DNA from: an uncultured Maribacter sp.
GTDB lineage: Bacteria; Bacteroidota; Bacteroidia; Flavobacteriales; Flavobacteriaceae
Length of the DNA: 64,000 nt
Assembly (NCBI RefSeq): GCF_947496775.1
Contig: NZ_CANMDU010000004.1
Location: 1 to 64,000 of the forward strand
Direction of reading: 5' to 3'
Shown: piece after piece, positions 8,371 to 17,878 of the stretch
Layout of the letters: each line of letters begins with the position of its first letter
How positions within the stretch are numbered: the first letter of the stretch is position 1
Translations under genes and position numbers: made by a program
The notes under the pieces: model-generated
The model's database searches: none
Told to the model about the DNA's origin: nothing
Seen by the model: the letters and a program-made list of their open reading frames with translations, nothing else

Positions 8371-10038
8371 ATGTTTAGAAAACTCCCCAAATTACTTGTT
8401 ATATTACTTGGAAGTCTTCTCGCTATTAATGTACTACAAGCCTACTTTACAGAGTTAATCTATGATGAGGCGTATTATTGGTATTATGCCCAAAATATAT
8501 CTTGGGGTTATTTTGACCACCCTCCTATGGTGGCACTTCTTGTTAAAATTAGTAGCTTTTTCTTCGATGGAGAATTAGGCGTTCGGTTTATGAGCTGTAT
8601 CCTATCTATAGGTACTTTTATCATTTTATGGCTATTAATAGATAACCCTAAGAAGAAAGATTATATAGCTCCTTTCTTTGTGTTTGGTTTTTCTATGACC
8701 CTAATAAATGCCTACGGTTTTTTTACTTTGCCAGATACTCCGTTAGTATTTTTTACGTGTGCTTTTTTATTATGCTATAAGAACTTTATTAAAAATCCGA
8801 CTTACGGTCTTTCCATTATTTTAGGGTTACTAATAGCGGCCTTAATGTATAGCAAATACCACGCATTTTTGGTTATTTTCTTTGTTATTCTTTCCAATAT
8901 AAAATTAGCTGTCAACAAATATGCATGGATAGCAGTTGTAGTCGCTTTGCTATGCTACACTCCACATTTTATATGGCTTTATGACCATGATTTTGTTTCT
9001 ATAAAATATCATATCTCTGAACGACCTAATGGTGCCTACCAATTTGAAAAATATACTCTTGGCTTTTTCGTAAACTTATTGGCCATATTAGGTTTTACTT
9101 TTCCATGGGTTTATAAAGCTTTATATAAAACTAAGGCCACCGACCTTTTCACCAAAGCCTTATTGTATTTAACATATGGCTTTATTTTGTTTTTCTTTAT
9201 TTCTAGTTTTAACAGAAGAATACAAACGCAATGGGTGATAATTATTTCTATTCCGTTATTTATTATGGCTTATAATTATATGCTTAACAATGAAAATGCT
9301 AGAAAATGGATTTATAGAATGGCCATAATAAATTGCATTATTCTTGCAGTATTACGTGTAGGACTCATTTACAAACCTCTTTTCCCAATTTATTATGAAA
9401 CGCATGGAAATAAATTATGGGTTAATAACTTAAAATCGCAAATAGGAGATATCCCCGTAGTTTTTGAAAATTCGTATAGATACGCTCCCATGTATGCCTT
9501 TTATACTGGAAACAAATCTTTTTCATTAAATAATATATTCTATAGGCAAAACCAATATACCATAGATTCTACAGAGTCTTCTGTACAAAATCAAAAAGTC
9601 CTTTACGCTTCTAAATACTTTAAAAAAGGAGAATTGAAATATAATCGTATAAATGGTACTTCTGTATATGGTAATTATATAGATAATTTTAAATCCTATA
9701 GAAAACTTAGATGTTCTATTAAAGAGGATATTGATAGTTTAAACACAAATACACAATTAACATTACAAGTATATAACCCCTATAAAGAAGATGTTTCCTT
9801 AAGAGAGTTAAAATTTGCTATAGGTTATCTAGATCCTTACAAAAAAGTAAAAGAGGTAATACCTATATTACCAATGGCAGTAAATAAAGAATCCTTATTT
9901 TTAAAGACTAAAGACACAACTAATTTTACATTTAAATTGCCAGTTCCTAAAATGGATAAACCTAGTTATTTAAAAATTAGCATTTCGGAAAACGGACTTA
10001 TTTATGGAATTAACAGTACTAATATGAAATTAAATTAA
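8371..10038 (+). CDS. Membrane glycosyltransferase (GT39/ArnT-PMT-like)
   Basis: 555 residues. About ten hydrophobic helices in the first 345 residues, then a periplasmic soluble domain of roughly 200 residues. The first external loop has YDEAYYWYYAQNISWGYFDHPPMVALL, matching the acidic catalytic loop of lipid-linked sugar transferases such as ArnT and protein mannosyltransferases (Asp/Glu then DHPP). It probably moves a sugar from polyprenyl phosphate to an envelope acceptor. The divergent neighbour encodes a polyprenol-phosphate mannose synthase-like enzyme that could supply the donor. The stop codon overlaps the next start (TAATG), so translation is probably coupled to the DUF4271 gene. 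Confidence 0.85.
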   Translation: MFRKLPKLLVILLGSLLAINVLQAYFTELIYDEAYYWYYAQNISWGYFDHPPMVALLVKISSFFFDGELGVRFMSCILSIGTFIILWLLIDNPKKKDYIAPFFVFGFSMTLINAYGFFTLPDTPLVFFTCAFLLCYKNFIKNPTYGLSIILGLLIAALMYSKYHAFLVIFFVILSNIKLAVNKYAWIAVVVALLCYTPHFIWLYDHDFVSIKYHISERPNGAYQFEKYTLGFFVNLLAILGFTFPWVYKALYKTKATDLFTKALLYLTYGFILFFFISSFNRRIQTQWVIIISIPLFIMAYNYMLNNENARKWIYRMAIINCIILAVLRVGLIYKPLFPIYYETHGNKLWVNNLKSQIGDIPVVFENSYRYAPMYAFYTGNKSFSLNNIFYRQNQYTIDSTESSVQNQKVLYASKYFKKGELKYNRINGTSVYGNYIDNFKSYRKLRCSIKEDIDSLNTNTQLTLQVYNPYKEDVSLRELKFAIGYLDPYKKVKEVIPILPMAVNKESLFLKTKDTTNFTFKLPVPKMDKPSYLKISISENGLIYGINSTNMKLN

Positions 10039-10688
10039 TGGAGCCAATAGTAAGAAGTGTAGGCATTGCCGATTGGGTTACTATTTTACTTTTTAGCAGT
10101 TTATTGTTTGTAATAATTGCAAAGAGTGTTTTTTACCCAAGGTTTCTTAATTTCATTATTCTACCTTTTAATAATAAATACATTTTTATGTACAATAAAA
10201 AGGAGAAGTTACTGAATTGGTTTCATGTTTTTTTTACCCTTTTCCTAATTATTAATTTTTCTCTTTTTATATTTTTTATCTGGACCATCTTTATGGAAAC
10301 AGATTCTTCTGAACATGGTTTAGGCTACTTAATAATATTAGGGGTTCTATTATTGTTTCTTCTCGTAAAATTTATCTTACAAATAAGTAATGGTTTTATT
10401 TTTGGAAATTTGAAAGTATTTTCTGAGTTTTTATTTAAAAAAATATCCTATTTAAATTACAGTGCAATACTTATGTTTATTGCTAATATTATGCTTTCTT
10501 ACGTTGTACCTGCCTCTAAAGCTGTTGTGTATATTACTTTAGCATTAATAGTTATTATTAATGGAATTGGTTGGGTAACTATATTAAAGAATCATCAAAA
10601 ATTTATTGCTCATAATTTTTTCTATTTTATTTTGTACCTTTGCGCTCTCGAAATCGCACCCTTCGTAATCCTAAGAAGCCTGCTCTAA
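10038..10688 (+). CDS. DUF4271 membrane protein
   Basis: 216 residues with about five or six hydrophobic segments and few charged residues. It starts in the TAATG overlap with the glycosyltransferase. In Bacteroidota a DUF4271 protein commonly sits directly before hemD, as here. It has no known activity. Its last 50 bases contain a near-perfect promoter for hemD. I see no catalytic motif. Confidence 0.75.
   Translation: MEPIVRSVGIADWVTILLFSSLLFVIIAKSVFYPRFLNFIILPFNNKYIFMYNKKEKLLNWFHVFFTLFLIINFSLFIFFIWTIFMETDSSEHGLGYLIILGVLLLFLLVKFILQISNGFIFGNLKVFSEFLFKKISYLNYSAILMFIANIMLSYVVPASKAVVYITLALIVIINGIGWVTILKNHQKFIAHNFFYFILYLCALEIAPFVILRSLL
10635..10642 (+). promoter_or_regulatory. -7 box (TACCTTTG) for hemD
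   Basis: Exact TAnnTTTG inside the 3' end of the DUF4271 gene, 60 bp before the hemD ATG. It implies that hemD can be transcribed independently of the upstream glycosyltransferase genes. Confidence 0.6.
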
Positions 10689-10701
10689 AATAGTATAAAG
10701 T

Positions 10702-11448
10702 ATGAAAGTAAAAACGATTTTGGTATCTCAACCAGAACCAAAAATGGAAAACTCTCCATATTCTAAACTTATTGACAAAGAAAAAGTCAAAGTTGATTTT
10801 AGACCTTTTATTCATGTAGAAGGGGTTGATGCTAAAACTGTACGCCAGCAAAAAATAGACTTACATAAGTTTACTGCGATTATTCTTACTAGTAGAAATG
10901 CCGTAGATCATTTTTTTAGAATAGCTGAAGAAATGCGTTTTAAAGTTCCGGACAGCATGAAGTATTTCTGTCAATCTGAAGCGGTTGCCTATTATTTGCA
11001 AAAATATGTGGTATATAGAAAGCGTAAAATCTATGTTGGTAAAATGCATTTTCCAGATTTGGTTACTCTATTTAAGAAATACAAAGAAGAAAAGTTCTTA
11101 TTACCTTCTTCGGATGTATTAAAACCTGTTGTGCCGAAAACTTTAGATGAATTAGGAGTAACGTGGACTAGAGCTATTTTTTACAAAACAGTAATAAGCG
11201 ATTTGTCTGACTTGAGAGATGTTTATTATGACATTTTAGTTTTCTTTAGTCCATCTGGAATAGAATCTTTGTTAAAGAATTTTCCTGATTTTGAACAAAA
11301 TGATACCCGTATAGCGGTATTTGGAAACTCAACAGTTAACGCAGCTACAGACGCTGGTTTACGTATAGATATAAAAGCTCCTATGCCAGATACTCCTTCT
11401 ATGACAATGGCATTGCAAAAATATATACAAGAGGAAAATAAAAAATAG
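10702..11448 (+). CDS. hemD: Uroporphyrinogen-III synthase
   Basis: 248 residues. Two-lobed HemD-type sequence: ILVSQPEP at the N-terminus, AIILTSRNAVDHFF in the first lobe (about residues 57-70), and DILVFFSPSGIESLL followed by RIAVFGNSTVNAATDAG in the second. The enzyme closes hydroxymethylbilane to uroporphyrinogen III in heme synthesis. HemD proteins diverge strongly in sequence, so the call rests on these serine/threonine-rich turns and on the DUF4271 neighbour. A bidirectional terminator separates it from pckA. Confidence 0.88.
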   Translation: MKVKTILVSQPEPKMENSPYSKLIDKEKVKVDFRPFIHVEGVDAKTVRQQKIDLHKFTAIILTSRNAVDHFFRIAEEMRFKVPDSMKYFCQSEAVAYYLQKYVVYRKRKIYVGKMHFPDLVTLFKKYKEEKFLLPSSDVLKPVVPKTLDELGVTWTRAIFYKTVISDLSDLRDVYYDILVFFSPSGIESLLKNFPDFEQNDTRIAVFGNSTVNAATDAGLRIDIKAPMPDTPSMTMALQKYIQEENKK

Positions 11449-11464
11449 TTTTATTAGAAGCTAT

Positions 11465-11498
11465 AAAAAAAACCCTGAGAAATTTCTCAGGGTTTTTT
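11465..11498. terminator. Bidirectional terminator between hemD and pckA
   Basis: Perfect hairpin with core ACCCTGAGAAATTTCTCAGGGT, flanked by an A run on the left and a T run on the right, so it can end transcription of both convergent genes. Confidence 0.92.
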
Positions 11499-11503
11499 CT
11501 TTG

Positions 11504-13120
11504 TTAAAAAGCGTATCGCTGTGGACCGCCACGCCTAATCTCTTCACTTGCGTAACTTTCAAATTTTTCAAAATTCTTTCTAAAAGCATTTGATAATTTA
11601 AAGGCTGTCTTATAATATTTCTCATCGTTATTCCATGTTGCTCTAGGACTTAAAACTTCCGTTGGCACTCCAGGACAGTATCTTGGTTGCGCAACTCCAA
11701 ATACAGAATGTATATGATAAGTATCATAAGAATATGGCCCTAAATCTCCGTTTAAAGCTGCATGAATCATTGCTCTTGTATACTTTAACTTCATACGTGT
11801 TCCTACCCCATAAGGACCGCCTGTCCAGCCTGTATTCACCAACCAAACATTTACTCCGGCATCTTTCATTTTCTTACTTAACATCTCTGCATACTCCGTA
11901 GGATGTAAAGGCATAAAAGGAGCTCCAAAACAAGCCGAAAAAGATGGTTGAGGCTCTACAACACCAGCTTCAGTACCCGCAACTTTAGCTGTATACCCAG
12001 ATATAAAATGATACGCCGCTTGTGTTGGGGTTAGCTTAGATATTGGAGGCAAAACACCAAAAGCATCTGCTGTTAAAAAGAAAATATTCTTTGGGTTATG
12101 ACCAATAGATGGCTGCTTTATGTTTTCTATATGATACAAAGGATAACTTACTCTGGTATTTTGCGTAATGCTTATATCGGTAAAATCAACTTTACCATTA
12201 TCATCCATAACTACATTTTCCAGTATAGCTCCTTTTTTAATTGCACCAAAAATTTCTGGCTCGTTTTCACCAGATAAGTTAATTACTTTAGCGTAACATC
12301 CTCCCTCAAAATTAAAAACGGCATTTTCATTGTTCCAACCATGCTCATCATCACCGATTAATTTTCTTGTAGGATCCGTAGAAAGTGTTGTTTTCCCTGT
12401 TCCGGATAATCCAAAAAATATAGCAGTATCCCCATCTTTACCCACATTTGCAGAACAATGCATCGGCAAAGTGTTTTTCTGTACTGGTAGAATAAAATTA
12501 AGAGCCGAAAAAATACCTTTTTTAATTTCACCAGTATACCCAGTTCCACCAATTAAAGCTACCTTCTTTGTAAAATTTAAAATTGCAAAATTATGCTGTC
12601 TTGTCCCATCTACATCTGCCACAGCCATAAAACCAGGTGCATTTATTACAGTCCATTCGGGATCAAAATTCTTAAGCTCTTCTCCCGTTGGTCTTATAAA
12701 CATATTATAGGCAAACATATTAGACCAAGGGTATTCATTTATTACCCTAATATTCATTCTATAATTAATGTCCGCACAAGCATAACAATCACGTACATAT
12801 AATTCCTTATCATTTAAATACGCTATTACTTTAGCGTGTAACTTATCAAAAGCATCTGCCTCAAACGGAATATTTATATCTCCCCACCAAATTTTATCCT
12901 CTGTTATTGTATCTTTTACAATAAAACGATCCATGGGCGATCTCCCTGTAAATTCTCCAGTATTTATAGCCAAAGCACCACTAGAAGATTCTTTTCCCAA
13001 TTTTTTATCTATGGTTATGGCATGCAACTCATCAGCAGAAAGTTGGTAATTAATTTTGTCATGAGTGATTCCATAATTCTTTAACGAAATCGTTTTCGTG
13101 AATTGAATGTTTTTATCCAT
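11504..13120 (-). CDS. pckA: Phosphoenolpyruvate carboxykinase (ATP)
   Basis: 538 residues, normal length. It converts oxaloacetate and ATP to phosphoenolpyruvate, the entry step of gluconeogenesis. The kinase-type loop GLSGTGKTTLS and the following metal site GDDEHGW are intact. RSPMDRF, the TGWTGGPYGVG arginine/nucleotide segment and CFGAPFMP are also present. It has a clear promoter (TTG, 20 bp, TATGTTTG on the minus strand) just upstream and ends at the shared terminator with hemD. Confidence 0.97.
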   Translation of the reverse strand: MDKNIQFTKTISLKNYGITHDKINYQLSADELHAITIDKKLGKESSSGALAINTGEFTGRSPMDRFIVKDTITEDKIWWGDINIPFEADAFDKLHAKVIAYLNDKELYVRDCYACADINYRMNIRVINEYPWSNMFAYNMFIRPTGEELKNFDPEWTVINAPGFMAVADVDGTRQHNFAILNFTKKVALIGGTGYTGEIKKGIFSALNFILPVQKNTLPMHCSANVGKDGDTAIFFGLSGTGKTTLSTDPTRKLIGDDEHGWNNENAVFNFEGGCYAKVINLSGENEPEIFGAIKKGAILENVVMDDNGKVDFTDISITQNTRVSYPLYHIENIKQPSIGHNPKNIFFLTADAFGVLPPISKLTPTQAAYHFISGYTAKVAGTEAGVVEPQPSFSACFGAPFMPLHPTEYAEMLSKKMKDAGVNVWLVNTGWTGGPYGVGTRMKLKYTRAMIHAALNGDLGPYSYDTYHIHSVFGVAQPRYCPGVPTEVLSPRATWNNDEKYYKTAFKLSNAFRKNFEKFESYASEEIRRGGPQRYAF

Positions 13121-13140
13121 ACAAATTTTAGTTTAGAGTA

Positions 13141-13171
13141 CAAACATATATAAATTTTATACGGCTCCCAA
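13141..13171 (-). promoter_or_regulatory. pckA promoter (-33 TTG, -7 TATGTTTG)
   Basis: On the minus strand TTG at 13171-13169 is followed after 20 bp by TATGTTTG (13148-13141), matching the Bacteroidota sigma-ABfr type consensus. The start codon is 21 bp further on. Confidence 0.65.
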
Positions 13172-13187
13172 TAGAAAAGTTAATTTA

Positions 13188-13574
13188 TTAGACGAATTGC
13201 TTATAAGCTCGATAGCCTAAAGCAATCCAACCAAAAATTAAAAACACCCCACCAATAGGAGTTGCCAAGGCAATAGTCTTAAAATTGAAATTAGTTAAAC
13301 TGTTAGTTGCTAATAAGTATATAGAAAAAGAAAACAAAAATACTCCGATAGTGATTAGATAAAATACCACCTTTTTGTCCTTCTCTTTTATTTGCGAAAC
13401 GCTACTTAGAATCAGCAAAAACAATGCGTGGTACATTTGGTAACGCACGCCGGTCTCAAAAGTTACTAAATTATCTGGTGTTAGTACCTTTTCTAAACCA
13501 TGTGCTCCGAAAGCACCCAATACAATTGCCACTACTCCGAATAGCACCCCAAATATAAAAATTGTTTTGTTCAT
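13188..13574 (-). CDS. DUF423 small membrane protein
   Basis: 128 residues with four predicted membrane helices. It carries the family phrases GAFGAHGLEKVL, YQMYHALFLL, TPIGGVFLIFGW and a terminal Tyr-Arg-Ala. Members are widespread in bacteria and have no established function. The gene stands alone between pckA and the divergent saccharopine dehydrogenase-like gene. Confidence 0.85.
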   Translation of the reverse strand: MNKTIFIFGVLFGVVAIVLGAFGAHGLEKVLTPDNLVTFETGVRYQMYHALFLLILSSVSQIKEKDKKVVFYLITIGVFLFSFSIYLLATNSLTNFNFKTIALATPIGGVFLIFGWIALGYRAYKQFV

Positions 13575-13662
13575 AACTTATTTTGTATGTATTTTTACAT
13601 TTATAACATTCTAACACGAATGCTATTCGTTAACTATGAAGCAAAATTACATTTAAAAACAC

Positions 13663-15036
13663 ATGTTACGAAAAATACTTATTGTGGGAGCTGGCAAATC
13701 TACTTCCTACTTAATAGATTATTTTTTAGAAAAATCTAAAGAAGAAAACTTACAAGTAACTATTGGCGACATAAACCCAGAAGCTATTCCTCCAAAAATA
13801 GCAAAACACCCAATGTCTAGAATTTTACAGCTTGATGTTTTTAAGAAAGAAGAAAGACAAAAAGCCGTTGAAGAAAGTGATATTGTAGTATCTATGTTAC
13901 CTGCTCGTTTTCATATGCTTGTAGCTGAAGATTGTATAGAGTATAGCAAACACTTAATTACAGCATCTTATGTAAGTGACGAAATTAAGGCTTTGGACAA
14001 AAAAGCAAAAAGCAAAGGTTTAGTGTTTATGAACGAAATTGGTCTTGATCCTGGAATAGATCATATGAGTGCCATGCAAATATTAGATACTATTAGAGAT
14101 AAAGGGGGCAAAATTTTACTTTTTGAATCCTTTACAGGCGGACTTGTTGCACCCGAAAGCGACACCAATCTATGGAACTATAAGTTTACATGGAACCCAA
14201 GAAATGTAGTTGTTGCAGGCCAAGGAGGTTCCGCACAATTTATTCAGGAAGGGACCTATAAATATATTCCTTATCATAAATTATTTAGAAGAACAGAATT
14301 TTTAGATATTAAGGGCTATGGTAAATTCGAAGCGTACCCAAATAGAGATTCTTTAAAATATAGAGAAGCTTACGGTTTACAAGATGCATTAACATTATAT
14401 CGTGGTACTATGCGCAAAGTAGGCTTTTCTAAGGCCTGGAATATGTTTGTACAATTAGGAATGACAGACGACAGCTACACCATAGAAAATTCCAAAGGAA
14501 TGACATATAGAGAGTTTGTAAATCTATTCTTAGCCTACTCTCCAACAGATTCTGTAGAATTAAAATTTAGACACTATTTAAAAATAGATCAAGATGATAG
14601 CACTTGGGCAAAATTCTTAGAATTAGATTTGTTTTCGACTAATAAAACAATAACTCTAGAAAAAGCAACACCTGCCCAAATTTTACAAGAAATTTTGGAA
14701 GCAAGTTGGTCTCTAAGTGAACATGACAAAGACATGATTGTTATGTACCATAAATTTGGTTACGAGTTAAACGGCAAAAAACACCAAATAGATGCCGACC
14801 TAGTTGTCATTGGTGAAAACCACACGCATACAGCAATGGCTAAAACTGTAGGTTTGCCAGTTGCCATAGCTACATTACTTGTCCTAAATAAAAAAATATC
14901 CACACCTGGGGTTCAAATTCCTATTAGAAAAGAAATTTATGAGCCTATTCTTGAAGAATTAAAACAATATGGTGTTCTTTTTAAGGAGCATAAAGTTCCT
15001 TACCTAGGCTATAATCCTAATACAATTACCAGTTAG
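13663..15036 (+). CDS. Saccharopine dehydrogenase-family reductase
   Basis: 457 residues. The N-terminal Rossmann loop is VGAGKSTSYL (about 8-17) and the catalytic-domain phrase NEIGLDPGIDHMSA is the strongest family marker. The family includes saccharopine reductase (Lys9-type, lysine catabolism) and carboxynorspermidine synthase. The length and the GLDPGIDHMSA motif favour the Lys9-like group. Directly downstream is an Lrp/AsnC regulator, consistent with amino-acid-responsive control. The exact substrate is inferred, not shown. Confidence 0.85.
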   Translation: MLRKILIVGAGKSTSYLIDYFLEKSKEENLQVTIGDINPEAIPPKIAKHPMSRILQLDVFKKEERQKAVEESDIVVSMLPARFHMLVAEDCIEYSKHLITASYVSDEIKALDKKAKSKGLVFMNEIGLDPGIDHMSAMQILDTIRDKGGKILLFESFTGGLVAPESDTNLWNYKFTWNPRNVVVAGQGGSAQFIQEGTYKYIPYHKLFRRTEFLDIKGYGKFEAYPNRDSLKYREAYGLQDALTLYRGTMRKVGFSKAWNMFVQLGMTDDSYTIENSKGMTYREFVNLFLAYSPTDSVELKFRHYLKIDQDDSTWAKFLELDLFSTNKTITLEKATPAQILQEILEASWSLSEHDKDMIVMYHKFGYELNGKKHQIDADLVVIGENHTHTAMAKTVGLPVAIATLLVLNKKISTPGVQIPIRKEIYEPILEELKQYGVLFKEHKVPYLGYNPNTITS

Positions 15037-15084
15037 TATTTATTAATATTTTCATATTTTTACCGTGCATTTGAAACTATTTCT

Positions 15085-15555
15085 ATGAAATCTACTACCA
15101 AAAACGTTAAGATTGACGGCATTGACAAGAAAATTCTAAGATTCTTAATGGCCGACGCTAGAAAGCCAGTTTTAGAAATTGCTAGAAGTATTGGTATTTC
15201 TGGTGCGGCAATACACCAACGTCTTAGAAAATTAGAAGCCTCCGGTTTGTTATCTGGCTCCAAATTTATTATTAATCCTAAAGTAATGGGGTATACCACT
15301 ATGGCGTACATTGGTATTTATTTAGACAAAGCCATGAGCAACCCTATTGCTGTAAAACAATTAGAAAAAATTCCTGAAGTTTTAGAATGCCACTATACAA
15401 CAGGTAATTGGTCAATTTTAATAAAAATTCTTTGTAGAGATAATGAACATTTAATGCATGTGCTCAATAGAGAAATACAACAAATAGAAGGGATTTCTAG
15501 AACAGAAACTTTTATTTCTCTCGACCAACAAATAGATCGACAAATAACGATATAA
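15085..15555 (+). CDS. Lrp/AsnC family transcriptional regulator
   Basis: 156 residues. An N-terminal winged helix-turn-helix (DGIDKKILRFLMADARKPV, then GISGAAIHQRLRKLEASG) is followed by the RAM ligand-binding domain (YIGIYLDKA, VLECHYTTGNWSILIKI). Lrp-type proteins sense amino acids and bind DNA as dimers or octamers. The gene lies 48 bp behind the saccharopine dehydrogenase-like gene in the same direction and ends at a hairpin terminator, so the two probably share a transcript. Confidence 0.93.
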   Translation: MKSTTKNVKIDGIDKKILRFLMADARKPVLEIARSIGISGAAIHQRLRKLEASGLLSGSKFIINPKVMGYTTMAYIGIYLDKAMSNPIAVKQLEKIPEVLECHYTTGNWSILIKILCRDNEHLMHVLNREIQQIEGISRTETFISLDQQIDRQITI

Positions 15556-15582
15556 AAAAAGCCTCCAATTTGGAGGCTTTCA
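15556..15582 (+). terminator. Terminator after the Lrp/AsnC gene
   Basis: GCCTCCAATTTGGAGGC hairpin at 15561-15577 with an A run before and a short T run after it. Confidence 0.85.
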
Positions 15583-15600
15583 TATGTCAAAAAAACTGAA

Positions 15601-16299
15601 TTAATCTCTACTTGCAACTCGCATAGCAAAATATAATAAGGTTGCTAATGCTCCAATTGCCGCTACTAAATATGTTCTAGCCGCCCACTTAAGTGCGTCT
15701 TCTGCCCCAGCATATTCTTCTTGGCTTACCATATTTTTATTCTTTAACCAAGCTAACGCTCTGTTACTTGCATCATATTCTACAGGAAGAGTAACAAAGC
15801 TAAATAATGTTCCTATACCATATAAGCCAACACCTATCCAAGCAATAGGGCCTCCAATTGCAGTAGTGCTCATTAACATTAGCCCCCCCATAATTACCCA
15901 CATAGAAAATCTAGAAGTAACATTTAAAATAGGTACCAACTTAGATCTCATTTGCAACCAACTATATGCTGTAGCATGTTGCACTGCATGTCCGCATTCG
16001 TGAGCAGCAACTGCCGCTGCAGAAGCATTACGTTGCGAATAAACCCCTTCACTTAAGTTCACAGTTTTATTTGCAGGGTTATAATGATCGGTAAGCATCC
16101 CTGGAGTTGAAATAACTTTTACATCACGAATACCATGGTCCGCTAACATTTTTTCTGCTATCTCTGCACCACTTAATCCATTTCTTAAATGCACCTGAGA
16201 GTACTTTTTAAATTTACTTTTAAGGCGATTACTAACAAACATACTGAAAAGCCCAAAAGCTCCAGCAATTATCATATAACCTATATCAAATCCAAACAT
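15601..16299 (-). CDS. YugP-like zinc-dependent membrane protease
   Basis: 232 residues. An N-terminal membrane segment, then the zinc-protease motif HECGH (100-104), and three further hydrophobic segments. The text after the motif (AVQHATAYSWLQMRSKLVPILN) is typical of the YugP family of neutral zinc metallopeptidases. Substrates are unknown. The protein is normal in length. It is monocistronic, lying between the terminators of the Lrp gene and of ald. Confidence 0.9.
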   Translation of the reverse strand: MFGFDIGYMIIAGAFGLFSMFVSNRLKSKFKKYSQVHLRNGLSGAEIAEKMLADHGIRDVKVISTPGMLTDHYNPANKTVNLSEGVYSQRNASAAAVAAHECGHAVQHATAYSWLQMRSKLVPILNVTSRFSMWVIMGGLMLMSTTAIGGPIAWIGVGLYGIGTLFSFVTLPVEYDASNRALAWLKNKNMVSQEEYAGAEDALKWAARTYLVAAIGALATLLYFAMRVASRD

Positions 16300-16373
16300 A
16301 ATTTTCTTTTTTAATTTTAAATAAATATACTAAAGAATCTATCTTCTAAACAAATTCTATTCTATATATAGCA

Positions 16374-16421
16374 AAAACCCCGCCAGTCTTCCCGAATTAG
16401 TCAACAGGAAGTGACGAGGCT
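16374..16421 (-). terminator. Terminator of ald
   Basis: On the minus strand an imperfect stem (CCTCG...CTTCC with GGGAAG...CGGGG) is followed by TTTTTG. It lies 25 bp after the ald stop codon. Confidence 0.65.
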
Positions 16422-16445
16422 TTTGAAAACTTATCAAAATCTATT

Positions 16446-17546
16446 TTATACCATAGAAAATTCCGATTCGAAAGCTTCTAAAATTTCCTTATAAACCACT
16501 TCTCCTTTTACCACATTTAGTCCTTTTTTTAGTGCGTTATTTACACTACATGCTTCTTCCCACCCTTTATTGGCTAAAGATAAAACGTAAGGTAATGTAA
16601 CATTAGTAAGGGCCATAGTAGATGTGTACGGTACAGCACCTGGCATATTAGCTACGGTATAATGAACCACGTCATCTATTATATAAACCGGGTCTTCATG
16701 CGTTGTAGGTCTTGTTGTTTCTACACAACCACCTTGATCTACAGCAACATCAACTATTACCGTACCGGGATGCATATCTTTAAGCATATCTTTAGTTATT
16801 AAATTAGGGGCCTTGGCTCCTTTTAATAATACACCCCCTACAATTAAATCGTGCGTTTTAATGTGCTTTCTAATATTAAATTCATTAGAAAACTCGGTTA
16901 CCACGTGCGGTGGCATTACATCATTTACATAACGAAGGCGTTTCATATCAATATCTAAAATGGTAACATGTGCTCCCAAACCTGCTGCCATTTTAGCAGC
17001 TTGTATGCCTACAACTCCGGCACCGAGTACCAATACTTTTCCAGGAGCCACTCCTGGAACTCCACCAAGTAGTACTCCTTTTCCTTTCACTGGTTTTTCT
17101 AAATATTTAGCTCCCTGCTGTATTGCCATTCTTCCTGCAACCTCTGACATGGGAGTTAATAAAGGCAAAGTGCCCTCATTATCCTCCACCGTTTCATAAG
17201 CAATACAAATTGCTTTACTTTTTATCATTGCTCTAGTTAAAGGCTCACTAGATGCAAAATGGAAATAGGTAAATATAATTTGCCCTTCTTGCACTAAATT
17301 ATATTCTTCTTCAATAGGCTCTTTTACTTTTACAATCATTTTGCTCATGGCATATACCTGACCAATAGTATCTAGTATTACAGCTCCTACATTTTGGTAA
17401 TCTTCATTAGAAAATCCACTACCTTCTCCTGCTTCAGACTGCACATAAACCGTATGTCCAGAACGAACTAGTTCAAAAACACCAGCCGGAGTCATTCCAA
17501 CCCGACTCTCATTATTTTTAATTTCTTTTGGGACACCTACTATCAT
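16446..17546 (-). CDS. ald: Alanine dehydrogenase
   Basis: 366 residues. It interconverts L-alanine and pyruvate plus ammonia with NAD. N-terminal signature GVPKEIKNNESRVGMTP with the substrate-binding Arg, a catalytic His in the FTYFHFASS segment, the NAD loop LGAGVVGIQAAKMAAGLGA, and the conserved DVAVDQGGC. The MPGAVPYTSTMALTN stretch is typical of alanine dehydrogenase rather than of transhydrogenase. Length is normal. A 332-bp stretch without genes lies upstream. Confidence 0.95.
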   Translation of the reverse strand: MIVGVPKEIKNNESRVGMTPAGVFELVRSGHTVYVQSEAGEGSGFSNEDYQNVGAVILDTIGQVYAMSKMIVKVKEPIEEEYNLVQEGQIIFTYFHFASSEPLTRAMIKSKAICIAYETVEDNEGTLPLLTPMSEVAGRMAIQQGAKYLEKPVKGKGVLLGGVPGVAPGKVLVLGAGVVGIQAAKMAAGLGAHVTILDIDMKRLRYVNDVMPPHVVTEFSNEFNIRKHIKTHDLIVGGVLLKGAKAPNLITKDMLKDMHPGTVIVDVAVDQGGCVETTRPTTHEDPVYIIDDVVHYTVANMPGAVPYTSTMALTNVTLPYVLSLANKGWEEACSVNNALKKGLNVVKGEVVYKEILEAFESEFSMV

Positions 17547-17878
17547 TTGTTATGATTTTAGCAATTATTAAGCAAATTTGTGATAAACATTTGAAACAAA
17601 AAAATTTTATAGATAAAAAATAGGGGTACATATATTAAAAAAGACATATAATGATACGCAAACCCTAAAATTTTAGGGGTATAAATAACAAATCAATGAT
17701 TTAACTCAATAAAATTATATATTTATTGGGGTATGCGTGAAAATAATGAGAAAATAAAATAAACCTACTTCCTTAGAAAAATGAGCAATTAGACGATGCA
17801 TACCGTGTAAAAAGTAAGGCAATTTACAGTTCTTAAAAAGAAAATTGTACAGCTTAGTCTTATTAAAAAATAAAAAAA
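17547..17878. other. 332-bp non-coding stretch between ald and the SemiSWEET gene
   Basis: No credible ORF. It holds a perfect 16-bp palindrome, CCCTAAAATTTTAGGG (17663-17678), and three GGGGTA words at 17623, 17676 and 17728, spaced 53 and 52 bp. It contains the ald promoter region but no exact TAnnTTTG was identified next to the ald start. Confidence 0.5.

Noticed and set aside
12330-12710. 126-codon ORF antisense to pckA
   Set aside because: It is the mirror of a highly conserved gene with a different codon pattern and no family features.
17663-17678. Palindrome CCCTAAAATTTTAGGG as a terminator of ald
   Set aside because: It lies upstream of ald, not downstream, and has no T run.
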